Part shown: positions 32,690 through 43,714 of the stretch, piece after piece
How the letters are laid out: each line of letters begins with the position of its first letter
Position numbering within the stretch: position 1 is the stretch's first letter
NCBI GenBank assembly: GCA_944472155.2
Contig: OX235279.1
Location: forward strand, 151,116,199-151,180,198
Direction: 5' to 3'
Length of the DNA stretch: 64,000 bases
DNA from: Trichobilharzia szidati
Taxonomy: Eukaryota > Platyhelminthes > Trematoda > Strigeidida > Schistosomatidae
Made by a program: the position numbers and the translations under genes
Notes under the pieces: generated by a model
Seen by the model: only the letters and a program-made list of their open reading frames with translations
The model's database searches: none
Told to the model about the DNA's origin: nothing

Positions 32690-33070
32690 ACTGTGCTGTC
32701 TTACGATGTGATTTTGTTTGAGTGAATCAAAGTGATTCTGACGTTGGACTGTCTGCGAGAAGCGTTGGTGTGTGATGCTTGTGGATAGAGTTTTGATCTC
32801 ACCTTGTTGGGAATATTCTGCTTGATTCTAAGTACTCGGTTTATACTTAGAATGGACTGTATAGCTGCCTGATGGCACTGCTGAGGTAGTTTTGAGTCTT
32901 TGATAATATTATTGTTGTTTAATAGAAACATGGATTAATCGAAGAATCATCTTTTTTGATGTACTCAGAGCGTTTAGTGACTGCGCGTTTCTAAAGAAAG
33001 CTTTGGACAGTTATACAGTAGGAAGCAAGATTGGTGTCCTTCACTCAGACCACCATGAGTCTGTTTTAGT
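32690..33070. repeat. Unclassified dispersed repeat
   Basis: The segment GCCTGATGGCACTGCTGAGG..TTTTGAGTCTT recurs near 57268-57315 as GCCTTAAGGCACCGTTGAGG..TTTGAGTCTT. A 76-codon minus frame spans it but is probably not a host gene. Confidence 0.4.
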
Positions 33071-33469
33071 CGTAACAGTTTCCTTAGCCAATGTCTAATC
33101 TACCTGCCTTTCCATCTCCGTTTTTTTGTCAGTAGGTTCTTGGCCATTTCGACACCGAATTTTCTTATTGATTATGCCTTCTGGCTAGCCATCTGCTAGT
33201 CAGTATCGAACAAAGACAGTTGTTTGGCTCATGAAAGTCTACAGCTGGCTGTGGAAAACTTTTCTAATAACATCACAAGTCTCTGAACCACCCTACCCCA
33301 TAAAAACCAACCCCATCGCTACTGTAACTTAAAAACACCGAAGAAATGTGGGCTTTCGGATACTGGTAATTCTAACGTAAATTTCGATTATAAAAATGCC
33401 AAAAACACAGGACAAAGTAAATCCAATGGGTCAGTATCAGTCAATACCTCTAAATTCAAAGGAACTGGT

Positions 33470-33545
33470 TCCCCCTAGGAGATTCAGACCAACGTCAACC
33501 ACTAGGGAAGTTAGATACTATACCACTGAGTTGTCGAGGTGCAGG
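33470..33545 (-). mobile_element. Family D-like tRNA-head remnant
   Basis: Minus strand: CAACTCAGTGGTATAG (A-box-like) and GGTCTGAATCTCC (B-box-like) at the spacing of the family D head; no hammerhead follows. Confidence 0.5.
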
Positions 33546-33559
33546 ATTTCCCTTATACA

Positions 33560-35040
33560 GGACTGTGGCTGATACAGTAAAACAAGTTCATGAATAGTCA
33601 GAAAGAACGTCTGCTGATGACTTTGCTAGACAATGAAATCATACAGTGAATGAAATGTGATCAGAACATTCTGAACTAATAAATTTATCTGCTGTGATTG
33701 AGTAGTAATATGCACAGCACAATATCTCAAAATGTCAGGAATGATCCCGTCAAGGTTTCTGAATAAAAAACTGTAAAAGTCGCATGGATAATACATTACC
33801 TATTGATAATCCTTTCAGAAATTGACATCACTTGAAGAAACACTGAAAACAAAGGAGCACTTGTCCGCTGCCACGTCATTATATAGGACTGTTTGACAGG
33901 TGGACCCGGAGTGGACTCGCTTACCATTCAGCTATTTGGTATCTACTGACCCATGAGTTTCATCTTACGTCCAGTCGTGATACAGCTTCCCTTTCATCCG
34001 GTGCTGTGCAGTGCTCCTTGGCTTTTAGTGTCATTTCATAATGAAATCCAAGAAAATGCGAGAAGTGAATTCTTCAACCAAGAGCAGTACTTGGTAAAAA
34101 TTACTTTCAAAATGAAGTGCTATAATTCTTTTTAACTATTCTCTGAAGAATATAACTGCACCGGCCCTGTACCCTATAAATCAATAATCTAAGTTTAAAT
34201 TACAAAAGTAGTAAAACTATATGAATGGCAGAATAATTTAATCTCATACGGCATAAATAATAATTAATATTTCATTGAAGCGAATTTTCTTAAAAATGGC
34301 GCCACACAGTATTGAAGGGAAAATATTTCATTTGAACAAATACGTGGAATTGTGTTTAGGTAAGACGATAAAGATTGATTGGACACTAACTACTGGATGT
34401 TTCATATGAATATATATAAAGCTGTCTTAGACATTACTGTATGTCATGAGTTTATAAAAAAGGAAATAACATGTCATAAATAATATTGAAAATTGATTGG
34501 TTATGTAATGAGTAGATGAGAGAATATGGTTTTGTCTTATATACGCTGGCTAACATCAACATGGTATCTGATAATAGAGAGGAAGTCCAGTTGCTAGGAT
34601 AGTTTTTTTAACCCATGGTGATGCTATGCAAAGCTTCTCATAGGATAAAAACAATGATAAAGCTACACGGTTTTGACCAACAGTCTCACCTAACAGACAT
34701 TACCTGCTAGGCTGCTAATTTATTCAATTAGTCAATAAAACAATAAATGAACTACATTCTGGACAGAATTAGCCCAGTTTATTTTAACAGTCTAACAAAA
34801 TATCGGGTAACAGGTGACAAAAAGATTTTTGGTTATAACAGTCTACTCGCAGACTAATTTTAAAGTAATCCTTTTATTTAATTTAGGATATGATAATTTT
34901 GCACAAGGGAATTATTTTAAGGGAGATGGCAGAGATGCATTAGCTGACAGAAGTTGAATCAAATTCTCAACTATAATCCGGTATGCTTAATAGCATAAAT
35001 GGTAATCAAGAAACCAAACATAAATGCGTTAAAGTAGACA
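33560..35040. other. No gene recognised
   Basis: AT-rich, largely unique-looking DNA. No exon, RNA gene or transposon coding was recognised. Confidence 0.45.
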
Positions 35041-35260
35041 GTATTGACTGACTTTGATGATTAGTCGAATACCAGTAGCATCAACCACTGGGGCCTGCTA
35101 GCCAAATCGATGTGGTCTTAACACCGGACGTCTACTTCGTTCGCCTGGGGCAGAGCGCATCAACAGTGTACCAAGTCTGACTAAGATGGGAGAGTAGAAT
35201 CAGTTCGAAACACCTGACACTTCGATCTGCTTATATACATAGCTATCATCCTAGAATTAT
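35040..35260. repeat. Second copy of the unclassified repeat seen at 5640-5860
   Basis: Shares the AACACCGGACGTC and GGGGCAGAGCGCATCAACAGTG blocks with 5780-5820, diverged. Confidence 0.4.
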
Positions 35261-35289
35261 GGTTGTATAAGTAGAGAGGGTTCTTGTTG

Positions 35290-36370
35290 ACAGATACGGA
35301 AGAGTTCTCCCCCCCCCGCAATTTCTTGGCCAAATGTTTAGTGATAGACTATTCAAGGTAGCTGTTGTATACAACCTTGAGTTTGTCTTCAGTCGCATCT
35401 TCTGAACAAGTAGTTTTGACCGTGTAGCTGAGGGTTTTTACCAAATTCATTTAAGTAATTTCCAAATAACTGTTAGTAGAAAAAACAACAGATTGAGTGA
35501 AGAAACATATTACTTTTCAATTCAAACTAATTGAAAAGGAATATATTTCTTGGCTCAAACTGTTGTTTTTTCTAAATTCATTTTACACCGATATTGACCC
35601 TTCCAACTACATTTCATATGCAGAACGTCTGGTCTTCTTATCAGTAGGACGTCTAAAAGGGAAATTTTACTTCGAGATTATTCTCCACAAAGGAATTTGA
35701 TAACTGAGTGTCCTTCAGTAAATTGAGACATTATTGCGTTCTTGTCCAAATCATTTCCACAAAGGGTGAATCTATCCTGCATATACTGTCAATAAAGTGT
35801 GACTTTCCCGATAAGATTGTTTAAAGAGCTATTTTCTAGTTTACTCAGAAAGAAATCTGCTAAAATGCGATCCTACAGGAAGACCATCACCACCCTGTCC
35901 ATCTGTCTGTAGATTTCACTGTCAAATTAGAAAATGACACTCACAATAACTTTAGCTGAAATTCGAAGGATTTCTACTTGGGGATCACAATATTTACTGA
36001 CTTTTTATTTATTTGTTTAAACAGATGTAATTAACCGTTTTAATTAAACGTACATTTGTAAATAGAGACGTTACTTTCAAAGATGATATAGCTTTATCTT
36101 TGACGGTAATATCTTGAGTACTGTCTGTGAATTTAAAAAGATCTTCCATACAGTATGTTTTACTAGCTGTTCACATAAATGATTTAAGATAGTTACCAAC
36201 GGTTTAGCTGAAACATGATAGGATGAATTGTGCTTGTCTAGGATCAGTCTTAACGGCACTCCAGGTTTATGTACTTTGTGTAAACCGTATAATCTTGGTG
36301 TGTATGTGCCTGTGGGTTTGATTTCGTCAATACAAACTTTCAGGTAATGTGTGTTCCTCTTTCAGTTCCT
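35290..36370 (-). mobile_element. Penelope-like element reverse-transcriptase remnant
   Basis: Minus-strand frames, with many stops, encode TGTYTPRLYGLHKVHKPGVPLR, then LILDKHNSSYHVSAKPLV, LKVTSLFTNV (motif A region), later FLDV-LLIRRPD-like, a WKGQY-like block and NLVKTLSYTVKTTCSEDATEDKLK. These follow the order of Penelope-like reverse transcriptases (YGLPKIHKP..LRPI..SPYH..AK, SLFTNVP, SFLDVLL, then an LI+TL.+R block). The GIY-YIG part is not next to it. The RTE copy at 36376 begins immediately to its right. Confidence 0.8.
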
Positions 36371-36375
36371 TTAAA

Positions 36376-37310
36376 CCAATGATATTCCTAATTGTGGTGG
36401 ACTGGATTATGCGTCAGACAGTGGGAAACGAGAAGACAGGGATATCCTGGACCGACGTGAAGAACCTAGAAGACCTGGATTTCGCTGATGATTTATGTTT
36501 GATGTCACACAAAATCGAAGACTTACAAGCGAAAACCGACAAACTGGTCGAAGAAGCAGCAAAGACAGGACTGCAGGTGAACATAGACAAGACGGAGGTT
36601 ATGAAAATAACCAACCAACAACAACAACAACAGCAACATCCAGCGCCAATCACCATCAACGGGAGGGATTTGAAAGAGGTCACTTCATTCACTTATCTAG
36701 GGAGCATTGTCTCAACTACAGGAGGAACGGACGAGGATGTCAAATCGAGAATCAGAAAGGCGAGAAACACATTCATCAACCTGAAACCAATCTGGAAATC
36801 TTCGTCACTCAGCCTGCATCAACAACAAAATTCGGATTTTCAATACAAACGTCAAGTCAGTCAGTTCTTCTATACGGATCAGAAACTTGGCGGGTCACAA
36901 AGAATATTTCCAACAGCCTGTTGCAGACCTTCATCAACAACTGTCTTCGCTCTATACTCAAGATCAGATGGCCGGAAAGAATCACCAACAAGAAACTATG
37001 GGAACAAACAAAACAAGAACCAATCACCCAACAAATATGCAGGAGAAAGTGGAGATGGATTGGACACTCGCTGAGGAGGCCGTTGGGTGACATCGCGCGT
37101 CAGGCCAGTGCTCGAGTGGAACCCGAAAGGGAAGCGGCGAGTGGGACGTCCAAGGGTGACATGGAGGAGATCGTGTGAAGAGGAGTTGAAACAGTATGGA
37201 CTAACATGGATGCAGGTGAAAAGTACAGCAGAAGACAGAAGCAAGTGGAGACGTGTAGTTGAAGCCCTATGTTCCACTAGGAACTCAAGGGAACAATAAT
37301 AATAATAAAC
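36376..37310 (+). mobile_element. RTE-type LINE, best copy, RT C-terminal half with FADD
   Basis: 5'-truncated copy starting at PMIFLIVVDWIMRQT, the region just before motif C. The catalytic FADD is intact at 36481-36492, followed by LCLMSHKIEDLQAKTDKLVEEAAKTG, LQVNIDKTEVMKI, a seven-glutamine run, FTYLGSIVSTTGG, KARNTFINLKPIW, then (after a frameshift near 36815) SVLLYGSETWRVTK, RWPERITNKKLWEQTKQEP, RKWRWIGHSLRR, and (after a second frameshift near 37105) TWRRSCEEELKQYGLTWMQ and DRSKWRRVVEALCSTRN. The 3' tip is an AATAATAATAATAA tail. The RTE clade is named from the LLYGSETW and WRR..EALCST motifs; SR2-like is likely. Confidence 0.92.
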
Positions 37311-38150
37311 CTCTGATTGTTTCATTTTCTTCAGAAATAAATTATGTAGCTTAGAGGAGATAACAAAACTCAAAGACCAGTAGGAACTCATGTTGAAGAA
37401 ATAGTTTGTTCTAAGGGTCAGCTGAGCTTGATTTCAGTGCACAACTCTCTACAAGGTAAAAAGGGTTGAAGGCTTTTGTTTTAATTATAACACATAAATT
37501 ACGCTTACAGTGGTTGACATTTCTTACACATGAATAGATTCTGCTTGTTTTATTGTTAAATTACTGTTATTGTGATCACATTTTAATAAGTTATATCAAC
37601 AATGTTATGAGTAGTTGTAATAATTATTATAATAAAAATAAAGACAGTAGTTTTTCATTATTATTCAATAAAACTTTGTTTTTATCAGAGATGACAACCT
37701 ATTGTCGTGGATGGGTGATTTTCAACGGAAACTAATCTGACGATACTATCATTTGAATGTTTGAAAACAGAAATGTACTCAACTGTAAACAGAGGTATTA
37801 CCTAAGTCAATAGAAATCTGCAAATAACGTCTATTTTTAGTGCTTATCAAGTTATAAGTTGAAATCCCCCCCCCCCAAAAAAGCTAGTTGAATATCACTC
37901 TTAAGTGAACACATACAATTGGGGTATATATTATTCAAATTACGTAAATGTATCAACTCAGTGAGCTACAAATTCAAGGAGATTTAAATATGCTTACACA
38001 ATTGCATTTTATAATTTTGATAAGGCTAGTTAGTTGTTCAGATAAACTAAAAGGTTGTAGGAAGAATGAGCCTACCTAAAAGCTTATGACGTAGAAGGTG
38101 TCACAATCACTGTCCCAGTCGTTTGTCCATTGGATTGTTCTGACATATGA
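37310..38150. other. No gene recognised
   Basis: The first 160 bases may continue the Penelope-like remnant interrupted by the RTE copy. The rest is AT-rich with a poly-C run at 37867-37876. Confidence 0.4.
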
Positions 38151-39445
38151 ATAGATTCCTATCTGAGATTAACCAAATGGCCTCACTCAAATAGTCTTAA
38201 ACTAAGTCAATCTAAATGTCATATTATTGATTTTAGTGTTAGACGTGAAGAAGGTTTGTTCAGACTGACTCAGCCCCATGATTTTCGTAATACTGACAGC
38301 ACTGTGATAGGAAGTAAACTGAATATCTCCCATCTCGGCATCACTTTCTCCTCAAATCTCTGTTGCTCATCTCATGTCTTGTTAAGTTCTAAGAAAAATT
38401 TTCTTTTTACCTATTATATGGAGAACTTGAGTCATTCTAGCATCAGAACTCAAACTCTTCTCTCGCTATTTAATAATTCATGTATTCTACTCATTCTTCT
38501 CAATTGTTCCCCTTCATTCTTTCATGGGCTTATCAAGAAAGACTATATCATGCTATGTGGAACACTGCAAGTTGTAAGTAGGGTTAGTGGTGTGGCTATG
38601 ACTGAATTTACTGATATTGTACTTGTTCAGTAGGCATTTTAATTGTTGCAAGCAACTAGCTTGAGTCATCCTGTCTGATACCGAGCATCCTCTTTACTAC
38701 TCACAAATTTCGCTTTACGTGTCTCCGGGTAAAACTAGAAGAAATTTCATAATAATATTTGTGCAGCTAAATACACGGACTAAATCATACCATATTTGAA
38801 TGGATTTTGTGTGAAGAGACAAATATCAGAAATAGGGTTATACCCTTTTGAAATCAGCAACTTAACTGCAAAGTATTGCAATCTTTATTATTATTTCATG
38901 CGTTAATTATTATACTATTTATTTATTACTCGTTACATTCCACCAACTTTCAGGTCTTGAGGTCTCATTATTTTTACCATTTTAAATAATTATCTATTTT
39001 CAAGTATTTGTTTTGTAGGGATTTTGTTTTATTGGTTGGGGGATATCATTATGAGCTGACATCAGTTAGGGAACCATTGGAGGAACTGCTAGGAGTACCG
39101 AACAACTGTTTCACCGTAGTTTGGGATTCATCGACAGTAAGCACCCAGTGGGTTTTGAATCCAGGAACTTCTGGTTAGAAGGCGAGCTCGTAGACCATTA
39201 AGCCACTTTGACCCAATGCAATGGCTTATAGCTCGAACCCAAGTGGGTAAGTACTGATGAAGAGTCCCAAACTAGGACGAAACAGCTGTCCAGTACTCCC
39301 AGCTGGTTTTCCAATGGTTCTCTAAGTGATGTCAGTTCATGATGAAATCCTCCAACCAATTATCTATGTATAAAAGGAGCTTAACTGTTGTATGATAATT
39401 ATTGTTGTTTGGAATAAAGTGATTATATTATTATTATTATTAAAA
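38150..39445 (+). mobile_element. CR1/Jockey-like retrotransposon 3' end, copy 5, interrupted by a SINE pair
   Basis: Encodes ISHLGITFSSNLCCSSHVLLSSKKNF, FTYYMENLSHSSIRTQTLLSLFNNS, FFHGLIKKDYIMLCGTLQVVSRVSG and MTEFTDIVL with scattered stops, then decayed thumb sequence. The 3' UTR runs to about 39002, resumes after the hammerhead-SINE pair at about 39361, and ends GGAATAAAGTGATTATATTATTATT near 39445. Confidence 0.83.
39003..39350. mobile_element. Head-to-head pair of family A hammerhead SINEs with 10-bp direct repeats
   Basis: A minus copy (about 39003-39233) meets a plus copy (about 39228-39350). AATTATCTAT occurs just before the pair (about 38987-38996) and again at its right end (about 39358-39367), inside CR1 3' UTR sequence that is otherwise continuous. 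The outer left end reads CAAGTATTTGTTTTGTAGGG and the right end CAACCAATT, the same ends as the pair at 10964-11296. The plus hammerhead (39251-39296) has perfect stem I but core ATGAAGA. Confidence 0.8.
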
Positions 39446-40700
39446 AGAAACGAAATGAAATCATTCATAAATCTGTTGAATAGAGCATATTATGAATAAA
39501 CGTAAGTTGATACCAGACAATGGTACACACTATTGATTAATATGAGCAGTTGAAATACATCCACATCAAACAGTAGTGTTTATCAGCCAGACTTGTGGGC
39601 TTCAGACACCAGGTGGCTGTTTGAGATAGAAGTCATTCTTTGCTGAATTTGCAAATTACGGTTATGATTCTGTGTATTACCAGTCCGCCCAATTTGTCTA
39701 GAACTCATGTTCCATGAGACGAGCCATTCGGAGTGCACCAATGATTGGTTTGGCCCAAAATGAGCGAAAGTGAAGTCGGGTGCTAAATCCTTTCAATCTG
39801 TCTAACAATCACTACTGCTCCATATGAGCGGTGTCAAACTACTTTTATCTGTCAACGAGTAATGTATACTATCAAACCATTTCATTTGCTTTATTGACTG
39901 TCATTTATGCCATCACACAGATGACACATTTCGAAAGCATAGATAACTGTTTCCATTTTTTGCCAAAATTTTACTCAAATAATGAGATGAATTTCGTTGT
40001 ATATCGAAGTCATTTTTAAGGAAAAACGTTTGGAAACCAGACTCCTCCTCCTGTTTCAAGACACGTCAGTAGAGTGAACTTCTTACCCACATCGAGGACT
40101 GAATCAAGGCACATCAAAATGGGAGGGCCTTTTATAATCTCTAAGAGATAACTGCTTCACTCGTCTTGTCAGAAATAAGTCTTTCCCTTCATACATATTC
40201 ACTACAGAGTACCTGCAAACTCCACAGAACTGAAATCCTCCTCAGACTGAGCACTTTGTATGATTCCCCTAATTTGTTATAATAATGTTCAACTATTTTT
40301 AACAGATAATAGTGTCTCTTAAAGTCCATTAAAGTTGGCTGAATTTAAATGCATTTCAGTCTGATATACTGCAAACGTTATGCAGTGTATAGTGGAGCAC
40401 AATGACCCCAGTGTGTATGTATGACTCATTCATATTTCCTTTTTTACTTCACAAGTGTTATGTTAAATGCAAAGTCCTTACATGAATACACGAGTGATTC
40501 TTAACTATTCCGCTGGCCAATCAGCTGAGTCACAAGACGCAGCTACTAATAAGACTATCGTTTTACTACGAATAATGATCAGGCATTATGTGAATGAGTG
40601 ACGCGTAACTGTGTTTTCCGTCATCTCTACACTATCTGTTCAGCTAGGCGATTTCTCCTGTTTTTCCTAAAAGTACCGAGAGCACTAGGCAGTTCATTGA
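39445..40700. other. No gene recognised
   Basis: AT-rich, unassigned. A 62-codon plus frame at 39831-40019 has no recognisable motif. Confidence 0.4.
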
Positions 40701-41520
40701 TAGATAGTGAGACGGAGATTTTCATTTCACCAATAATAGTTATCGATTGACTGACTGACTTGCTGGTTGGCTGAGTTTCGACACAGAACCCTGCACAAAA
40801 ATGCAGCTGTTCAAGTTGCCACACTCCATGTAGCATACAGAGGAGGACAAAAGACAGGAAATAATAATTCTGTAGTACTATAATAAGCAGAAAAGTGAGG
40901 AAGGACGAAAAGTGACATGACAAAAAGACAATTTAGTCGATGTAGGGGAACATATTGCGTCGGTAGCACAGCGGTTAGGATGCTCGCCGACCACGCGCAT
41001 GGTCAGAGGTTCGATCCCCGGCCGACGCACTCCTTTACCTCGCTACGCCAGAAATAATGCTTGTGAAGAAGAAAGATTGGGCATGAGGCTAGCAACCCCA
41101 TCTTGTAAAAATAAACACTGCTACAGAAACTTCAAGACACTAGCTTGGAGCCCTATGTTCCATTGGGAACGTGAAGGAAAAAAAGGAGGAACATATAGAG
41201 TAAAATCATCTGAGCCGTTGAAAAAGATTTTGAGCCGTATTACCAATAAGCTCCAGCCATCGGTACTTAGAATCCGCTAGGACGTCAAGCAGGCAACCTC
41301 TACCTCCCTATGTTACACAAACTAACTGTTAAAGATTTCATGAATTGATTCCAAGCATTGGTTTGACTCTTTCCTAACCTAATCCCATATCGGATAAGAT
41401 TGCCCGTCGAAGAAGCCAATGGCTCAGCATGCGCAACACATGTCCTAGGCATCTCAGTTGATTCACCTAAACAGTTTCATCATCGCCTATCTATCCATTA
41501 TGGTCTGCTAACGCAAGGCA
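40700..41520 (-). mobile_element. RTE2-family LINE 3' end, split by a SINE
   Basis: The minus strand from 41520 to 41190 parallels the RTE2 copy at 49767-50100 (GATTGCCCGTCGAAGAAGCC and ACACATGTCCTAGGCATCTC blocks on the plus strand). Sequence at 40955-40740 parallels the RTE2 3' UTR at 49740-49600. The family C SINE at 40956-41187 lies exactly between. Coding is broken by stops. Confidence 0.78.
40956..41187 (+). mobile_element. tRNA-headed SINE, family C, copy 3 (with TSD)
   Basis: The head has GTAGCACAGCGGTTAGGATG, B box GGTTCGATCCCC and GGCCGACGCAC. The body has TTGGGCATGAGGCTAGCAACC and the 3' end CCCTATGTTCCATTGGGAACG. GGAACATAT at 40947-40955 is repeated at 41188-41196, so it inserted into the RTE2 copy. 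Confidence 0.9.
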
Positions 41521-42360
41521 GGTAGTCTCATCACTGATCCTAATTACTCAGTATTAGTATTATATCATTATTATTTATTTCCTTTAATTCCTAGAGGAAC
41601 ATAGGGTTTCAACTGCACTTCTCCACTGCATTCGGTACTCTACTCAGTAGTAATATTTTAACTAATTTACTCAATCTATCGATTTTTCTTTTGTGATCCA
41701 GGAGACAGATATTGAGCATTGTTACTCACAAAAACTATTGACTTAATATTATTATTAACATTGTGTTGTATATGCGTATGTGCAGCCTAAAAAGGAATCT
41801 GCGTTTATTTGTGTATCCTAACAGTAATGATGACAATGTTTGTCTAGGTATGCGTAAACACAGTGCAGTTGTGCTATTGTTCAATTCATATTACTTCTCT
41901 CATTCCAAATAGTATTATTATTATTATTACTATTATTTGAAATTCTCTAGTTTTAAAAATAATTTATCCGTCAATAACCACAAAAGAATGAAGATGAGAT
42001 ACAAGTATTCGACAGTATACACACACTCACGTGAGTGTGTGCTTGTGTCTGTGTGTGTGTGTGTGTGTCTGTAATTGCAAAACCATTAGAGCACCTACAG
42101 TTAGTTGTCTACCGCATTTTCTAGGTGGGCGTATGAGTAACAAGAAAAGCAAATCAGGTTGTGTGAGAATTTTTCAAATTTTTAATACTCTTTAAGGTCA
42201 ATATTTCTCTTCAGTGAACAATGAATGATCAATCTCAATTGAGGTGGTTTTCAAATTGCAAATAAAAATAAAATGTAGTATTAATTAGACAAAATCAGCT
42301 TGATAAATATTGTTTGAGTTTTGTTTGTGATTGATTGGTTTGGTTTAATTAAGACAGGGT
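41520..42360. other. No gene; RTE tip and GT microsatellite
   Basis: An RTE 3' tip in minus orientation (about 41570-41635, TCCTAGAGGAACATAGGG) and a TG-rich microsatellite (about 42018-42070) are the only features seen. Confidence 0.5.
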
Positions 42361-42364
42361 TATT

Positions 42365-42862
42365 CGTTTCAAGCTTGATTACAGATTATGTCAGAAGAGA
42401 AACACTGAAAACCACATGAGGGGTACTGGACAGCTATCTCGTTCCATTTTGTGACTCGTCCGCAGTACACACCCACGACCTTCCAGTTACAAGGTGAGCT
42501 TGTAGACCATTCAGTCACTAGGACGCGGATCAGTAACCCATGAAGTCGTGACCAGTGGGATCCACACGATCTGAAGTGAGGACAAATACTTGCCGATTAC
42601 ACTGGCTAGTGGTCACACTAAAATCACAAATTAGTAGAAGTCAGAATTCATCGGTTGGCCATTGAGTCAGGTCTCAGCTGACGAATGGTACGGAAGGTCC
42701 TGGGTTCGAACCCTGTGGTGGGTTCGTACTGCCGACAAGCCCCAAACTACGACAAAACAGCTGTCTACTACTCCCAGGTAGTTTTCAATCTTTCTCTATC
42801 TGATATCAATCCGTGGTCAAACTTGAACCTACGAAAATCCCTGCAAACAAACTCATAGGAAT
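42365..42862. mobile_element. Head-to-head pair of family A hammerhead SINEs, old
   Basis: A minus unit (about 42365-42535) is followed by a longer plus unit (about 42540-42862) with upstream body, head (B box GGTTCGAACCC) and a hammerhead at 42725-42772 whose core is CCGACAA. Stem I and stem II outlines are visible in both but neither should cleave. No flanking duplication was found. Confidence 0.72.
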
Positions 42863-42864
42863 GT

Positions 42865-43340
42865 AATTCGGTTGACATTCAGTTTAAAATCATACCTTTG
42901 TAGACGTCTTGGATACTAAGTAATCGCATAGGTGTTCAAGTTTATCAAACGGGTGTCTTTCTTCGTTGGTATCTGACAGTGTTGTCTTTCAGCCAGCCAA
43001 CTATGCAACTGTAGACTTTGAGGTCAAGTCACACAGAACTACTGGTACTCACACTAAAATAAGCACACAGAACATGAGATCAAATCAGGTGTAATAGTCA
43101 CAATTCATGTTCTGCAAGTTAAATAAAGCATAACTGATGTAAGAAAGTCGGTGATTCTGAAGTCTTCTTGAACATAAACACAAATTGTTTCTGTGACCAA
43201 TTGTGCACTGCATCTCAAAGTAATGTACTCACCATGTTACCTGAAGTTCGTGTACTTTGCTGTAGAGCCTCAAAAATATTCGGCAAGGTTCACTAACTTC
43301 GGGGTCATTTTTTTGATATTCTCTTAAAGGTGACCTGCTT
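42865..43340. other. No gene recognised
   Basis: Unassigned sequence between two SINE loci. Confidence 0.4.
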
Positions 43341-43344
43341 AAAT

Positions 43345-43540
43345 TTATTTATTTTTATTTTATTATAGCTTGATTCCACACAGTATTTTGGTACAAGTAT
43401 GAAATTTTCAGCATGTGATATCGGTAGCCCGAATTTAGCAGGACGACCATATATATCAGGTGTGCGTCGGCGAGGGATTGAGCCTCGAACCATGTGCATG
43501 GTCTGCGAGAGTCCCAGCCGCTGCGCCAACGACGCAATCA
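43345..43540 (-). mobile_element. tRNA-headed SINE, family B, copy 3
   Basis: Minus head GCGTCGTTGGCGCAGCGGCTGG with B box GGCTCAATCCC-type and CCGACGCAC; body CCTGCTAAATTCGGGCTACC and GCTGAAAATTTCATACTTGT; A/T-rich 3' end into ATAAAATAAAAATAAATAAA. Confidence 0.88.
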
Positions 43541-43714
43541 CTGGTTGGTCTAGTTTTCAATCCAGGGAAATATCGCAAGGGTATGAATTATCCTACATAT
43601 CAAAACAATGATGTATCTTCAATATTAGTTTGTTTATTAGATGTATCACACAGTGAAACAGTGTTATTTACTGGATGAAGCAGTTTCGAACAAAATTTAT
43701 TGTTCATAATCATA

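Noticed and set aside
36414..36692. Cysteine-rich 92-codon minus-strand frame (run of eight or nine Cys)
   Set aside because: It is the antisense of the RTE poly-Gln codons; the same frame recurs over the copy at 6732-7010.
40627..40923. 98-codon minus-strand frame with signal-peptide-like start
   Set aside because: It overlaps the 3' UTR of the RTE2 copy, which recurs at 49590-49760.
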